Positions 55,501 through 64,000 are shown, numbered from the stretch's first letter. The stretch: DNA of 64,000 bases from Cyprinodon diabolis (GCA_030533445.1 CM060064.1:400416-464415), one strand, 5' to 3'. Program-made: numbers and translations. The notes: generated by a model not told the origin, from the sequence alone.

Positions 55501-58500
55501 GGATCACAGCCCTCAGACAGGGACTGAAAGCTGCCACCTTCTTCTGGCCTGTGTAAGTTTGCTCCTCAACCTGAGGATTCAGAGAATGCTGAATATGGCA
55601 TTGTTGGATGTTTTTAACTACTCTAACCTTAGCCAGTGAAACACCTGACCAGAAGAGCATTAGAAGTTGCGTTGGTAAATCAAGTCCAGCTGGACGGGCT
55701 TGGTCTGAACCAGGCCTTCCATCTCTGGTGGATTTTAAAATAATCTGGGAACTCCAGGATAAAGAGACGACCTCAGGATACTAAAGACATCGATGGCGTG
55801 ATGTGATGATTAGCAGGCATATCCATCCTTCCGCCTGAGCTAGCATCATAGCTCCATACTGACTGGAATATTTTAGGCTGATTCTTTGTTTAACTCTGGA
55901 AAGTTGAGGATGTGATAGAAAAGTGAATTCCTTAGAAATGCCGATGCTTTCCTAGCTGCAGCATGCTCTGTGTGTCTGTGTGCTGTAGGGCCATTCCTCT
56001 GGAGAGGAGGATCCTGACCCTGCTGCAGTGGCTCCACCTCCCCGAATCCCACAGGTGAACAGATTTCCATTCCACTCTGTCTTCAGTCTTGCCTGTTTTT
56101 TATAAAGACTGGCTTAGTTGTCTCCCAGAAGTCTGTCCTCCTGCTGCAGCGCTGAACAGAGATGCATCGCTTCCTTTTTTTCTCTCCAGCTTTTATTATC
56201 ACTGTCACAGTGACCACTATGCCGCCACTCCCCCTTATGCTAATGTTGGACCCATCTCTCATGTCTGCTCTGGGTGAATTTTAGTTCCAGTTCAGTGTAT
56301 CAGAACATGAACCACTCCAGAAACCAGTTCCTTCCAGTTCTTAATCCAATACAGGCAGATTAAACTTAAATGCTTTAAGCTTCAGTGTCTGCAGACCAGG
56401 AGGTGGAACCCTGGAGCAAAGACACCTTTGGTCAGAACGCCACATATTCTGCTAAAATCCACCAACCTGCATCTTGTTTCAGGCCCGACGTTTATGCCAT
56501 GCACTCTGAGCAGCCGGACACCTATGGACACAAAGTGGGCCCAACCAGCACAGATGTAAGTGGGCTTCACCATCCTGTTGGTGCAGTGTGTTTGAACCTT
56601 CATGCTCCCCTCTGTGCTCCTCCAGTTGAACAATCCTCTGAGGATGGTCGACCGGATCGTGGGCCAGCTGATGGACGGACTCAAACAGATGAAACTGCAC
56701 CGGTGTGTCAACATCATCCTGGTGGGAGACCACGGTACGGCGTTAGCTGTCGACCAGCCTGGACGAGCAGTCCAGAGGTGTGAGAGGGAGTTTCAGTGCA
56801 GAAGTCCAGGAAAAGGAGGGGGGGGGGGGGGGGGGGAAGTCTTACTGCCCTTAAATGATTTCAGAAAATTGGAGGAGCAAAAATAATAAGATTTCATGCT
56901 TTATCCTCAGCAGGGCTTAGTTTGGGATCATAAAAACCCTCAGGAGGGAGAAGCAACACAGAACAACACCTTACGGGTGAACAATGAGCGGATCAAGGGG
57001 GTGTTTCTATCTGTCTGGGTGTGGGCACCTGAGTGAGCAAAATCCACAAAGCTCCATCCTGGGGCCCCTGTCCTTGATAGCATGATGTAATGAATGTTCA
57101 TTGAGCAGCGGCGCTCTAAGGGTGAAGGTGCTCTAAGGGTGAAGGCGTTCCAAGGGTGGGGGTGCTCTAAGGGTGAAGGCGTTCCAAGGGAGGGGGTGCT
57201 CTAAGGGAGGGGGCGCTCTAAGGGTGAAGGCATTCCAAGGGTGGGGGTGCTCTAAGGGTGAAGGCGTTCCAAGGGAGGGGGTGCTCTAAGGGAGGGGGCG
57301 CTCTAAGTGTGGGGGTGCTCTAAGGGTGGAGGCGTTCCAAGGGAGGGGCTGCTCTAAGGGAGGGGGCGTTCTAAGTGTGGGGGTGCTCTAAGGGTGGAGG
57401 CGTTCCAAGGGTGGGGGTGCTCTAAGGGTGAAGGCGTTCCAAGGGAGGGGGCGCTCTAAGTTTGGGGGTGCTCTAAGGGTGGAGGCGTTCCAAGGAAGGG
57501 GGTGCTCTAAGGGAGGGGGCGCCCTAAGTGTGGGGGTGCTCTAAAGGTGGAGGCATTCCAAGGGAGGGGGTGCTCTAAGGGAGGGGGCGCTCTAAGTGTG
57601 GGGGTGTTCTAAGGGTGGAGGCGTTCCTAGGGTGGGGGTGCTCTAAGGGTGAAGGCGTTCCAAGGGAGGGGGTGCTCTAAGGGAGAGGGCGCTCTAAGGG
57701 TGAAGGCGTTCCAAGGGAGGGGGTGCTGTAAGGGAGGGGGTGCTCTAAGTGTGGGGGTCCTCTAAGGGTGGAGGAGTTCTAAGGGTGGGGGTGCTCTAAG
57801 GGTGGAGGCGTTCTAAGGGTGGGGGTGCTCTAAGTAAGGGGGAAGGCGCTCTAAGGGTGGAGGCGCTCTTAGGGTGGGGGCGCTCTGGGGGTGAAGGCGC
57901 TCCAAGGGATAGGGGCGCTCCAAGAGAGGGGGCGCTCTTAGGGTGGGGGCGCTCTAAGGGCAGTGGCTGATGGACCTACAGTTACTCCACCCAAACGCTT
58001 TCATTAGGTTTTTATATTTTCCTAAAATAAGCTCAAACTTATATTAATTGAATTCTTTCTTATTGTTTAGAACACCATAGAACCAGAATACACTGATATT
58101 TATATTTAGAGATGTCAGAGAGATGCCTGTTAGTGCATTATATAAAGAGAACCCAACAACAATAAATTATAAAAACAATAACTAATAACGGCTGATTCTG
58201 ATGCCAAAATCAGTAAATCATGCCTCCCTAGAAGTTTCAATTTCATCCAGAAAAATATGGATATGCTTCATTTTAATTATAGCATAGCAGATTTTTTCTT
58301 GTAAACTTTCTGATAAACTTGGAGATACATTTTATTCCATGTTGCATATCCCAGTAAATCTGTTTCTCCTTTAAATCTGCAGATCTCCCTGCTTCTCTCT
58401 GTTTAAAAAGATTTATGTACCTCTTTACTAATATAATGATGCCAGAAACAACATTTCTAGATCTGTAGAAGCTCTGCAGTCTGATTCTGTCTGTTTAATA

Positions 58501-60941
58501 AATAAACATGTTAATTTTAACCTGGAACTGGGAGTCATGGTCCTCTGAGAAGCCAAGATTTTTTAACTAGTAAAGAAGAACAAACTATGTTTTCTAAAGC
58601 TACTTGCATTATATTACTAAGTAGTTTAAACTTGCAATCTGTTTTTAGCTGAGAAAGCTCCGTATGTCTAACGAACAGATTTTTCAGAGTCATCTCTAAT
58701 AATTTTAACCAACCTGTCTCCTTTCTTTTACTTAAACATCGAGGTAGCTGCTGGTTAAATTCACTGAGTGCTGCTGTGTGTCTCTCCTCCTCCATGTAGC
58801 GACTCCTCAATGAAATAGGACCCCAATAATATTATGTCTCAATGATGTCACACCGAGAGGCGGGACACGGGAGCAGCGGGAGAGAGGATTTTGATCTCTC
58901 TGGATTCTGACCCGCTCCATGTGTTCTGACCCCTTCTTTCTCGGTTCTGTCCTGTTCTCTCTGGTTTCTGACTTGTTCTCTCTGAGTTCTGACCCGCTCC
59001 ATGTGTTCTGACCCGTTCCCATTGGGTTCCGACCCGTTTTCTCTGGGTTCTTACCTGTTCTCTCTGGTTTCTGATCTGTTCTCTCTGTGTTCTGACCCGC
59101 TCCATGTGTTCTGACCCGTTCTCTCTGGTTTCTGACCCGTTCTCTCTGAGTTTTGACACATTCTCTTTGGGTTCTGACCTGTTCTCTCTGGTTTTTGACC
59201 GGTTTTCTCTGGTTTCTGACCCGCTCTCTCTGTGTTCTGACCCGTTCTCTCTGGTTTCTGATCCATTCTCTCTGGTTTCTGACCCGCTCTTTCTGTGTTC
59301 TGACCCATTCTCTCGGGTTTCTGACCCATTCTCTCTGAGTTTTGACACATTCTCTTTGGGTTCTGACCTGTTCTCTCTGGTTTCTGACCCACTCTTTCTG
59401 TGTTCTGACCTGTTATTTCTTGGTTCTGACCCGTTCTCTCTGGGTTCTGACCCGTTCTCTCTGGTTTCTGATCCATTCTCTCTGGTTTCTGACCCACTCT
59501 TTCTGTGTTCTGACCCGTTCTTTCTGGGTTCTTACCTGTTCTTTCTGGGTTCTGTCCTGTTCGCTCTGGTTTCTGATCTGTTCTCTCTGGTTTCTGACCC
59601 ATTCTCTCTGGTTTCTGGTCCGTTCTCTCTGGTTTCTGGCCTGCTCTGTCTGTGTTCTGACCCGTTCTTTCTGGGTTCTGACCCGTTCTCTCTGTGTTCT
59701 GACCTGTTCTTTCTGGGTTCTGACCTGTTCTCTCTGGTTTCTGATCTGTTCTCTCTGGTTTCTGACCCGCTCTCTCTGTGTTCTGACCCGTTCTTTCTGG
59801 GTTCTGACCCGTTCTCTCTGGGTTCTGACCTGTTCTCTCTGGGTTCTGACCCATTCTCTCTGCTTTCTGACCCGTTCTCTCTGTGTGGATCTGTGTTTTT
59901 TCTCCACCAGGATCTAAAGTGAAGGACTCGTTTGTCCTCTGGGAATCTTACCAAGCTTCCTGTCCTTCCTTGGTTTTCCAGGTATGGAAGAGGCTCAATG
60001 CGAGCGAACAGAGTTCCTTAGTAACTACCTGAGCACAGTGGAAGACATTATCCTGATACCCGGCTCTCTTGGCAGAATCCGCTCCAGATTTCCCAGCAGC
60101 CTCAGATGTGAGTTTCTTTCTTCCTGTTTGGAGGGAAATGATTTGCTGTAAATAAGTCAGCCTGCTGATCTCTGTTAGGAAGAGGCTGAGTTGTCTCAGT
60201 ATCCAGCAGCTTAGCATGTAACTTTGTTTGATCGCTGTTTTGGAAAAGTTCAGGAAAGCTTAGCATGTCCCGCCTGCTGCAGGGGAGCCCCAAGAATCTG
60301 GATTTGACATTACCAACAGAATGTTGGTAAAGACAGATTACCAACAGAATGCAGTAGCTCACAGGCAGATGGAGCAGGCAGCAGCTTATTGGCCGGTTCA
60401 GGGGTCTCAACAGGACAACAATGATGAAGGGGTCTTATAGGATAGAAATGCTATCTGAGTCTGTGATCCATCAGAGGTGGGCTGGGCAGGAGCAGCAACA
60501 GGCCATTAAGGTTTTTAACTCAGAGCTTCGTAGCAGAGCGGCAGGTTCCCATGTCCAGCTGGAATATCAGATGGAAGAGAGGCTGGACCTGTTGTGGTCA
60601 GAGCACTGTGTTGAGATGAGACGTCCTCTGTCCTCCATGATGATCAGCAGGTCCTCTCAGAAACAATCTATGCTTTTCTTCCAGATGATCCCAGGGCTGT
60701 AGTTGCCAATCTAACGGTGAGTCCAATCAATGAAGACATGTTGAATGATGTTTATCAGGCTGTCATGCATCCTGGGACAGTTTAACATCTCAGGGATGAA
60801 CCCCCCCCCCCAGTGTCGGAGGCCAGAGCAGCACTTTAAGCCATACCTGAAACAGCATCTGCCCAAAAGACTGCACTACGCCAACAATCGGCGGATTGAG
60901 GACATTCACCTGCTGGTAGACAGGAAGTGGCATATATCTAG
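28243..60941 (+). CDS. ENPP2: ENPP2 (autotaxin), secreted lysophospholipase D (3' part missing)
   Basis: Autotaxin is a secreted enzyme that converts lysophosphatidylcholine to the signalling lipid lysophosphatidic acid. I place 15 coding exons: 28243-28260, 28482-28587, 46524-46679, 47347-47472, 48331-48391, 48466-48563, 49063-49142, 49234-49353, 55497-55552, 55989-56054, 56483-56555, 56626-56734, 59982-60107, 60685-60716, 60814-60941. All are GT-AG with continuous phase and total 1355 bases (451 codons plus two bases). Order: signal peptide, two somatomedin-B-like domains, then the phosphodiesterase domain. The last exon ends in the conserved [12 protein letters not shown] region; the remaining catalytic part, including the last metal histidine, and the nuclease-like domain lie beyond the window. 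The two cysteine-rich exons and the near-identical PDE segments favour ENPP2 over ENPP1/3. The first two exons are less certain than the rest. Confidence 0.95.
28820..28845. repeat. Homopolymer G tract (26 bases)
   Basis: Uninterrupted G run in ENPP2 intron 2, about 230 bases after exon 2. Its length may be unreliable in sequencing. Confidence 0.95.
28850..29487. other. ENPP2 intron 2 start, no recognised feature
   Basis: Ordinary-looking sequence between the G tract and the 39-bp array. A 100-codon open frame (28994-29296) shows no recognisable similarity and lies in the intron. Confidence 0.4.
29488..34671 (+). repeat. Giant 39-bp minisatellite, left part
   Basis: About 133 units of 39 bases containing ATTAAACTCTGTCATGCAGG and GTGGTTTATATCTGTGGTG, inside ENPP2 intron 2. 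Variants include GACTAAAC, CTCCGGTG, GGCGATT, CTCTTTCATG, TCAGTCAGG and CATGTAGG. Because 39 is divisible by three and the consensus has no stop, frames stay open for up to 1575 codons (repeating [13 protein letters not shown]), broken only where a unit loses two bases at about 34177. Variant order shows block duplication at 175-unit and 14-unit scales. Confidence 0.97.
34672..35919 (+). mobile_element. Tc1/mariner-like element inserted in the 39-bp array
   Basis: 1248 bases with inverted ends CACTATATTGCCAAAAGTAT at the left and the matching ATACTTTTGGCAATATAGTG at the right; the inverted match continues to TTTGCTCACC. It is flanked by TA on both sides (34670-34671, 35920-35921), the canonical Tc1 target duplication. 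The target was the TTTATATCTCC of one 39-bp unit, and removing 1250 bases restores the repeat exactly. It carries one transposase reading frame with a single nonsense codon. Confidence 0.96.
34773..35837 (+). pseudogene. Tc1-like transposase, DD34E, one nonsense codon
   Basis: The frame runs from ATG at 34773 ([15 protein letters not shown]) to TGA at 35835-35837, interrupted only by TAA at 35268-35270. It has an N-terminal helix-turn-helix DNA-binding part ([20 protein letters not shown]), the GRPRKLT hook and a second binding region. The DDE catalytic set follows: Asp of VLWSD directly before the stop, Asp of FQHDCAPVH, and Glu of [11 protein letters not shown], exactly 34 residues after the second Asp. 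The stop stands where Tc1 proteins usually have Glu (WSDES), consistent with a single G-to-T change. Otherwise the frame is intact, implying a young copy. It is inactive as written unless read through. Confidence 0.92.
35922..43834 (+). repeat. Giant 39-bp minisatellite, right part
   Basis: About 203 further units of the same 39-base repeat, continuing precisely after the Tc1-like element. The variant order of about 37,050-40,680 reproduces that of about 30,230-34,220 at a constant offset of 6825 bases, which is 175 units less or more than nothing else. The block carrying CATGTAGG followed by TCAGTCAGG recurs at 34537, 36333, 40933 and 41479. A further short block repeats at 42,480-42,650 and 42,790-42,960. 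The array ends at GCACGGTGG near 43825. Confidence 0.97.
43835..45285. other. Unassigned intron block, possibly transposon-derived
   Basis: ENPP2 intron 2 sequence between the 39-bp and 12-bp arrays. On the minus strand there are AATAAAGACGTC near 44236-44247 and other A/T-rich signals, and the right end TAGCCTAACA pairs loosely with TGTTAAAATC at 44056, hinting at an LTR about 1.2 kb long. No target duplication is visible, so I leave it unassigned. Confidence 0.3.
45286..45954. other. GC-rich intron segment, unassigned
   Basis: C/G-rich sequence with many GGGCCC-like words, resembling untranslated parts of fish LINEs in composition. No open frame or motif supports a gene. Confidence 0.3.
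45955..46367 (+). repeat. 12-bp minisatellite TAACCCATGGCT
   Basis: About 35 units of TAACCCATGGCT, alternating with TAATCTGTGGCT and TAACTCATGGCT in a repeating higher-order pattern of four to five units. It ends about 155 bases before ENPP2 exon 3. Confidence 0.95.
46524..47472 (+). CDS. ENPP2: ENPP2 exons 3-4: two somatomedin-B-like domains
   Basis: Exon 46524-46679 encodes the first cysteine-rich domain ([20 protein letters not shown], then [19 protein letters not shown]). Exon 47347-47472 encodes the second ([20 protein letters not shown], then [18 protein letters not shown]). Each has the eight-cysteine spacing of somatomedin-B domains, including the C-x3-C and CC pairs. In autotaxin these domains pack on the catalytic domain and mediate cell-surface (integrin) binding; that is family knowledge. 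Each domain is a single exon with phase-1 ends, the usual arrangement for shuffled extracellular modules. Confidence 0.95.
46680..47346. other. ENPP2 intron 3
   Basis: It includes a possible SINE-like piece with GGGATTTGAACCTAGAACC near 46800 and a CTCTCTCT/GCCTGGTGGT short repeat at 47090-47160. Otherwise no feature was recognised. Confidence 0.4.
48021..48153 (+). repeat. SINE-like repeat, copy 1
   Basis: It starts TGGCTCATTTTAATGGA and ends GCTAACCACTGCACTACCGA, with a tRNA B-box-like GGATTGGAACCC. A second copy in the same orientation lies at 61067-61223. It matches a dispersed tRNA-type repeat I know as common in teleosts. Confidence 0.6.
48331..49353 (+). CDS. ENPP2: ENPP2 exons 5-8: start of phosphodiesterase domain, catalytic Thr
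   Basis: Exons 48331-48391, 48466-48563, 49063-49142 and 49234-49353 encode [55 protein letters not shown] and [17 protein letters not shown] through NHRWWGGQP. The aspartate of SVDGF is a metal ligand, and the threonine of YPTKTFPN is the nucleophile in the NPP family (T of the TKTFPN motif). Both are intact. The following intron (49354-55496) is almost wholly a 44-bp minisatellite. Confidence 0.96.
48564..49062. other. ENPP2 intron 6
   Basis: About 500 bases with no recognised repeat, RNA or reading frame. Confidence 0.4.
49543..55163 (-). repeat. 44-bp minisatellite, ENPP2 copy (inverted relative to 2.5 kb)
   Basis: About 128 units of 43-44 bases filling ENPP2 intron 8; as written each reads CCTAGATCCCTCCATCGCTA, TATAGAGCGGGGTCCGCCC. 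This is the reverse complement of the array at 2500-3205. Proximal units favour CCCTGACCCC and CATAGC, distal units CCCTAAACCCC and CGTCGC, so the array has zones. Blocks are duplicated at multi-unit scale; for example the rare ACACCTAGATCAC variant recurs at 53189 and 53365, 176 bases or four units apart. Confidence 0.97.
55169..55208. other. Perfect hairpin at the end of the 44-bp array
   Basis: GCCATGTTGCATCTGGCA (55169-55186), loop GATT, then its exact reverse complement TGCCAGATGCAACATGGC (55191-55208). It begins six bases after the last degraded 44-bp unit. Confidence 0.9.
55209..55496. other. ENPP2 intron 8, 3' end
   Basis: Unique-looking sequence between the hairpin and exon 9; no feature recognised apart from the T-rich acceptor tract. 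Confidence 0.4.
55497..56734 (+). CDS. ENPP2: ENPP2 exons 9-12: phosphodiesterase core with metal ligands
   Basis: Exons 55497-55552, 55989-56054, 56483-56555 and 56626-56734 encode [56 protein letters not shown] and [20 protein letters not shown] then ILVGDHG. Metal-binding residues expected for NPP enzymes are visible: Asp and His in PDTYGHK, and Asp-His in GDHG. Between the third and fourth of these exons mammals can include an alternative basic exon; only 70 bases separate them here, so no such exon is present at that spot. Confidence 0.95.
55553..55988. other. ENPP2 intron 9
   Basis: About 440 bases; no repeat or RNA recognised. Confidence 0.4.
57112..57962 (+). repeat. 17/34-bp minisatellite (GTGCTCTAAGGGTGAAGGCG)
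   Basis: About 25 dimeric units of 34 bases, each made of two related 17-base halves ending CTCTAAGGG and TTCCAAGGG, in ENPP2 intron 12. An 18-19 base G run occurs upstream at 56818-56836. Confidence 0.92.
57963..58901. other. AT-rich intron segment, unassigned
   Basis: Between the two arrays of ENPP2 intron 12. A 91-codon minus-strand open frame (58810-58535) has no recognised similarity; it may be a worn transposon fragment. Confidence 0.35.
58902..59890 (+). repeat. 20/21-bp minisatellite (TTCTGACCCGTTCTCTCTGG)
   Basis: About 48 units; variants are GTGTTCTGAC, GGTTTCTGAC, GAGTTTTGACACATTCTC and CTCCATG. It ends about 90 bases before ENPP2 exon 13 and is strongly pyrimidine-rich on the sense strand. 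Open frames on both strands are repeat artefacts. Confidence 0.95.
59982..60941 (+). CDS. ENPP2: ENPP2 exons 13-15: continuation of catalytic domain
   Basis: Exon 59982-60107 ([35 protein letters not shown]), micro-exon 60685-60716 ([11 protein letters not shown]) and exon 60814-60941 ([39 protein letters not shown]). The first is preceded by a 20-bp minisatellite ending about 90 bases upstream. The 32-base micro-exon contains an N-L-T sequon, conserved as a glycosylation site in autotaxin. The last exon's acceptor uses an uninterrupted run of 11 C as its pyrimidine tract. Phase at 60941 is 2, so the gene continues beyond the window. Confidence 0.95.
60108..60684. other. ENPP2 intron 13
   Basis: No repeat recognised. 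A 93-codon open frame at 60421-60702 overlaps the micro-exon but has no supporting similarity outside it. Confidence 0.4.
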
Positions 60942-61066
60942 GTAGGTAGACCTTCATTTACTAAAGTCTGAGAAGCTGGTCTACATGAGGGGAGTCCAGA
61001 CCTTCAGGAGTCCTGCATCAAAAATCTACTAAATTATTACCTTTTTTTGAGTTTTTACAACACTAG

Positions 61067-61223
61067 TGGCTCATTTTAATGGACAGTAGGCTGACGGGAA
61101 AGGAGGTATGAGAGACATACGGCAAAAGACTACAGGTCAGAGTCAAACCCAGGTCGACCGCATGGAGGACTAAGGCCTCTGTACATGGGTCTTGAAAGCT
61201 AACCACTGCGCCACTAAGGCACA
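61067..61223 (+). repeat. SINE-like repeat, copy 2
   Basis: Same family and orientation as 48021-48153: it begins TGGCTCATTTTAATGGA, carries GAGTCAAACCCAGGTCGA and ends CTAACCACTGCGCCACTAAG. Confidence 0.65.
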
Positions 61224-61684
61224 CCCATTATGACGTTGTTTTGAATTGAACCTATAACTGTTTAAATGACTGCTGAGCAGCCTCATCAGCAGTTTAAAGA
61301 ACAACATTTTAGGACTTTATTAACAATAAAATTCAGCTTCAAGTCAAAATACTTTAACAAACTTCTTAGTCAGGCAAAGAAGAATCGTATCCATAAAAAA
61401 TAACCATAAACTATTAAACAATCTGTACTGTTGGTTTCTTTAGAAACCATCGGCAGCTGGTGGAGTTTCCTCCAGGGGGCGCTATAACTTCAAAGTAGAC
61501 ATATACCAAAAACCATTCAAACATATACTAAGGTATCACACCAGTATCTTTATATGAATGCCAACAACAGAAAACGACATTCTAAAATGTTCTGCAAAGT
61601 GCTCTAAATCAGTCCTAGCTGCCTCTATCCATTCTGGCTCAGATCCTGACGTTTGATAAAGGAGGCAGGAAAGCAGGATAAAGC

Positions 61685-61752
61685 CTTAGCCTCGCTGCAT
61701 GCAGTTAGCCTCGCTGCATGCAGTTAGCCTCGCTGGATGCAGTTAGCCTAGC
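61685..61752 (+). repeat. Short 19-bp tandem repeat
   Basis: About three units of GCCTCGCTGCATGCAGTTA in ENPP2 intron 15. Confidence 0.8.
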
Positions 61753-62260
61753 CTTGGAGCTAAATGATTCTATAAACCTGTCAATCAGCTGCACTTTTTA
61801 ACAGACGACTGTGACGTCAGCGTTGTGGGGGGAGGTGGGGTTTAAATAAAGCTGCTTTCAGCTCCCCAGGATGCTCCTACCTGTAGCACCAATCCAAAGA
61901 CGGACGACATAGCTTTACTCGTCGTCATTAAAGATTAAATACTTATCTAGAAAATATATTCATATATTTGGGAAATATTTCAACTTTATAATTAAATTTG
62001 TATCTGTTTTTTTTATGTCTTAATCAGGGTCATTGGGTGGATGGGGCGACACCCTAGCGCCCTCTGTTGGCCAGCCGCCACTGATAGAACCACTTCAAAA
62101 CATTTCATCTCAGGTCACTTTACAGAGATGAACGAAGGATTTTATTTTAAACAAGCAATGACTTAGCTAATCAGCTAAAATTAAACAAAGAAAAAAACGA
62201 CTATATTTGCAGTTACAGACTCAACTTGTAATATATTACAGGTTCCGGAGGATATTAACA

Positions 62261-63223
62261 ATGCCTTCCCAGATTTCTATAAATCTTTCACAGTTAAATC
62301 CATCCGATAATGACATTAAGCCATTTCTGGATAAAATAACTCTTCCTAAATGATCAGAGAGTCAAAGAGCGACCCTGGACTCACCGCTGTCTACAGCTGA
62401 AGTTCAGGAAGCATTAAAAAGCATGCAGAACAATAAAGCACCAGGTTCAGACGGGTTCCCTACTGAGTTCTATAAAGAGTTCTGGGACAATCTGGCCCCA
62501 ACGTTCCACAGAATGCTGCAGGAAACTCTAGATAATGGCAAATTTCCAGTTAATATGAATTCTGCCACCATTAGTCTCCTGCTTAAACCAGGCAAAGATC
62601 CTATGTTTCCCACCAGCTATCGTCCCATATCCTTAATTAATGTGGATAATAAAATAATCTGTAAAGCTTTAGCAAAACGATTAGATAAAATCACTCCTCT
62701 CATAATCCACCCTGATCAAACTGGTTTCATTAAAGGAAGGCAGTCAGCTGCTAGCACACGCAGACTGCTGAATTTAATAGATTATTCCTACAGTAAAAAT
62801 CTTAAATCCTATATATTGTCTTTAGATGCAGAAAAAGCATTCGATAGAGTAAACTGGACATTTTTATTTGCTGCTCTACATAAATTTGGTTTTGGCGCTT
62901 CCTTTATAAATTGGTTAAAACTCTTCCACAGCTTCCCAACAGCCTGTTTCAGGACAAATAATCAAACATCTTCCAGCTTTTGTCTCCAGAGGGGCACCAG
63001 ACAGGGATGCCCGCTCTCCCCCTCACTTTTTGCTATTTTCATTGAGCCTCTGGCTGCTACAATCAGACAAACAAATATGATTAAAGGTATAAAAGGCATG
63101 AAAATAGAGCATAAAATTAGTCTTTACGCAGATGATGTATTACTTTATCTCCAGCACTCAAACACTTGCCTCTCTCGAGTGATTAGTTTACTAGAATCTT
63201 TCTCAAAAGTCTCAGAATACTAG
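62261..63223 (+). mobile_element. L1-type LINE reverse transcriptase fragment
   Basis: An open frame from about 62261, with one nonsense TGA at 62351-62353, encodes the L1-clade RT: KAPGSDGFPTEFYKEFWD, SYRPISLINVDNKI, HPDQTGFIKGRQSA, LSLDAEKAFDRVNW, RGTRQGCPLSPSLFAIFIEP and the catalytic YADDVLLYL box (63126 on). It breaks off after SKVSEY at 63220, where the RT would normally continue, so both the endonuclease part and the C-terminus are missing. It lies in sense orientation in ENPP2 intron 15. Confidence 0.9.
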
Positions 63224-63600
63224 TGATGTTATGAGATGAGCCGAGGCTTTGAGGCGTGTGTCGAGTAATGGAGGGGGTGTTTCCCCGAAGCGCGCGTCGA
63301 GGCGTGATTCATTTAGAGGAGGGGCCAAAATTGATGACGTCCGAGGCCTCGTTACCGTGATACCATGTGACCGCTTCGGAAAGTGGTTCAGAAAGCGCAA
63401 GAATTTTGAAAGGCATCTAAACAGCCTCAGTGTTCAGTCAAGATGTGGGAGTTTGGAGGAGAGCTGCTCTCAGCTGGATAGAGTTTGGATAGATTCTAAG
63501 AATAGATTGGTTGGAAAAACAACCAATCTAGTTGCTAATTTAATTGGAATAAACAATGTAATGATCAAAATTTGAGCAAACCACTGGACAAAGCCTGCGT
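63224..63600. other. Possible separate repeat abutting the L1 fragment
   Basis: Immediately after the LINE breakpoint the composition changes to a CpG-rich stretch (GAGCCGAGGCTTTGAGGCG, GAAGCGCGCGTCGAGGCG), then AT-rich sequence. I suspect another dispersed element truncating the L1 but cannot name it. Confidence 0.35.
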
Positions 63601-63649
63601 TAACACGTCAGTGTTAAGAAGTATTTTCTACTGTGTCAGACTATCTACA

Positions 63650-63712
63650 TAGGTGGCGTCAGCTGTAAGAGTCAGGCTCCCACTCTAGATGTTGATGGTT
63701 CAAGACCTGTCT
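63650..63712 (+). repeat. tRNA-like SINE head
   Basis: GTGGCGTCAGCTGTAAGAGT resembles a Pol III A box with D-arm, and GGTTCAAGACC (63697-63707) a B box, at tRNA-like spacing. A tRNA-derived SINE or worn tRNA pseudogene fits; stems are imperfect. Confidence 0.35.
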
Positions 63713-64000
63713 TTGACTTTTGAAAATTTCGATTAAACTTAGTTATTTTGGCTGATGAGACTAATTTGCATTGTTTTGCCAGAGTAAAAATATAGATTGG
63801 GTAAATTAGGTCGGTGCAGCCAAAAGATTGGTTGAACACAACTTCCAACCTGATTAAAACCAAAAAACGTGGAAAAACTATCATGTTTGTGTCTGCTTGA
63901 GTTTATCACTAAAATGACAGAAAAACGGTGCACCTTAAATTATTGTTCTAAGAAATTTTACACTTAAAAAAACTTACAAAAGATTTTATTATACACACCC

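Noticed and set aside
58535..58810. 91-codon minus-strand frame
   Set aside because: No recognised domain, lies in ENPP2 intron 12 and is flanked by repeats. Possibly a transposon remnant but unsupported as a gene.

Overview
The window is vertebrate nuclear DNA, almost certainly from a teleost fish. It carries two split genes on the + strand, in the same order and orientation as the mammalian TAF2-ENPP2 neighbourhood. First is TAF2 (TFIID subunit 2), whose 5' part lies before the window: 21 coding exons from 3310 to the stop at 20194, with a poly(A) signal at 22395. Second is ENPP2 (autotaxin), whose 3' part lies beyond the window: 15 coding exons from a proposed start at 28243 to 60941. Exon calls rest on splice-site consensus, unbroken reading phase across every junction, and residue-level resemblance to the vertebrate proteins as I know them. 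Fish origin is inferred from the transposon families: Tc1-like, L1 of the fish type, L2/CR1, an hAT-type element and fish SINE-like repeats.

The striking feature is tandem repeat content. By my boundaries about 35 kb of the 64 kb is minisatellite, in about 15 arrays from about 14 unrelated unit families (12 to 44 bp), nearly all inside introns. Layout: 1-2499 ATGG repeat with a ~1.3 kb duplication; 2500-3205 44-bp array; TAF2 exons 3310-20194, with arrays in its introns at 3.9-5.2 (21 bp), 5.4-6.2 (20 bp), 6.3-7.4 (16 bp), 13.5-15.6 (29 bp) and 16.3-19.7 kb (TAG triplets and 26 bp); a 40-bp array in the TAF2 3' UTR (20.6-22.2 kb); intergenic 22.4-28.2 kb with a 24-bp array, a deleted L2/CR1 LINE and an hAT-type element; ENPP2 exons 1-2 (28.2-28.6 kb); a 17.9 kb second intron dominated by a 39-bp array (29.5-43.8 kb) interrupted by a Tc1-like element; exons 3-8 (46.5-49.4 kb); a 6.1 kb intron filled by a 44-bp array (49.5-55.2 kb); exons 9-15 (55.5-60.9 kb) with 17/34-bp and 20-bp arrays; and a terminal intron with SINE and L1 fragments.

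The most unusual observation is that the 44-bp family occurs twice, once in TAF2 and once in ENPP2, in opposite orientation about 46 kb apart. Both arrays share a non-repeated junction sequence, and the larger ends beside a perfect 18-bp-stem hairpin. This suggests a mobile or captured repeat-bearing element rather than independent local expansion. The longest open reading frames in the window (up to 1610 codons) are artefacts of repeat units divisible by three. I see no bacterial-type features, CRISPR or RNA genes.
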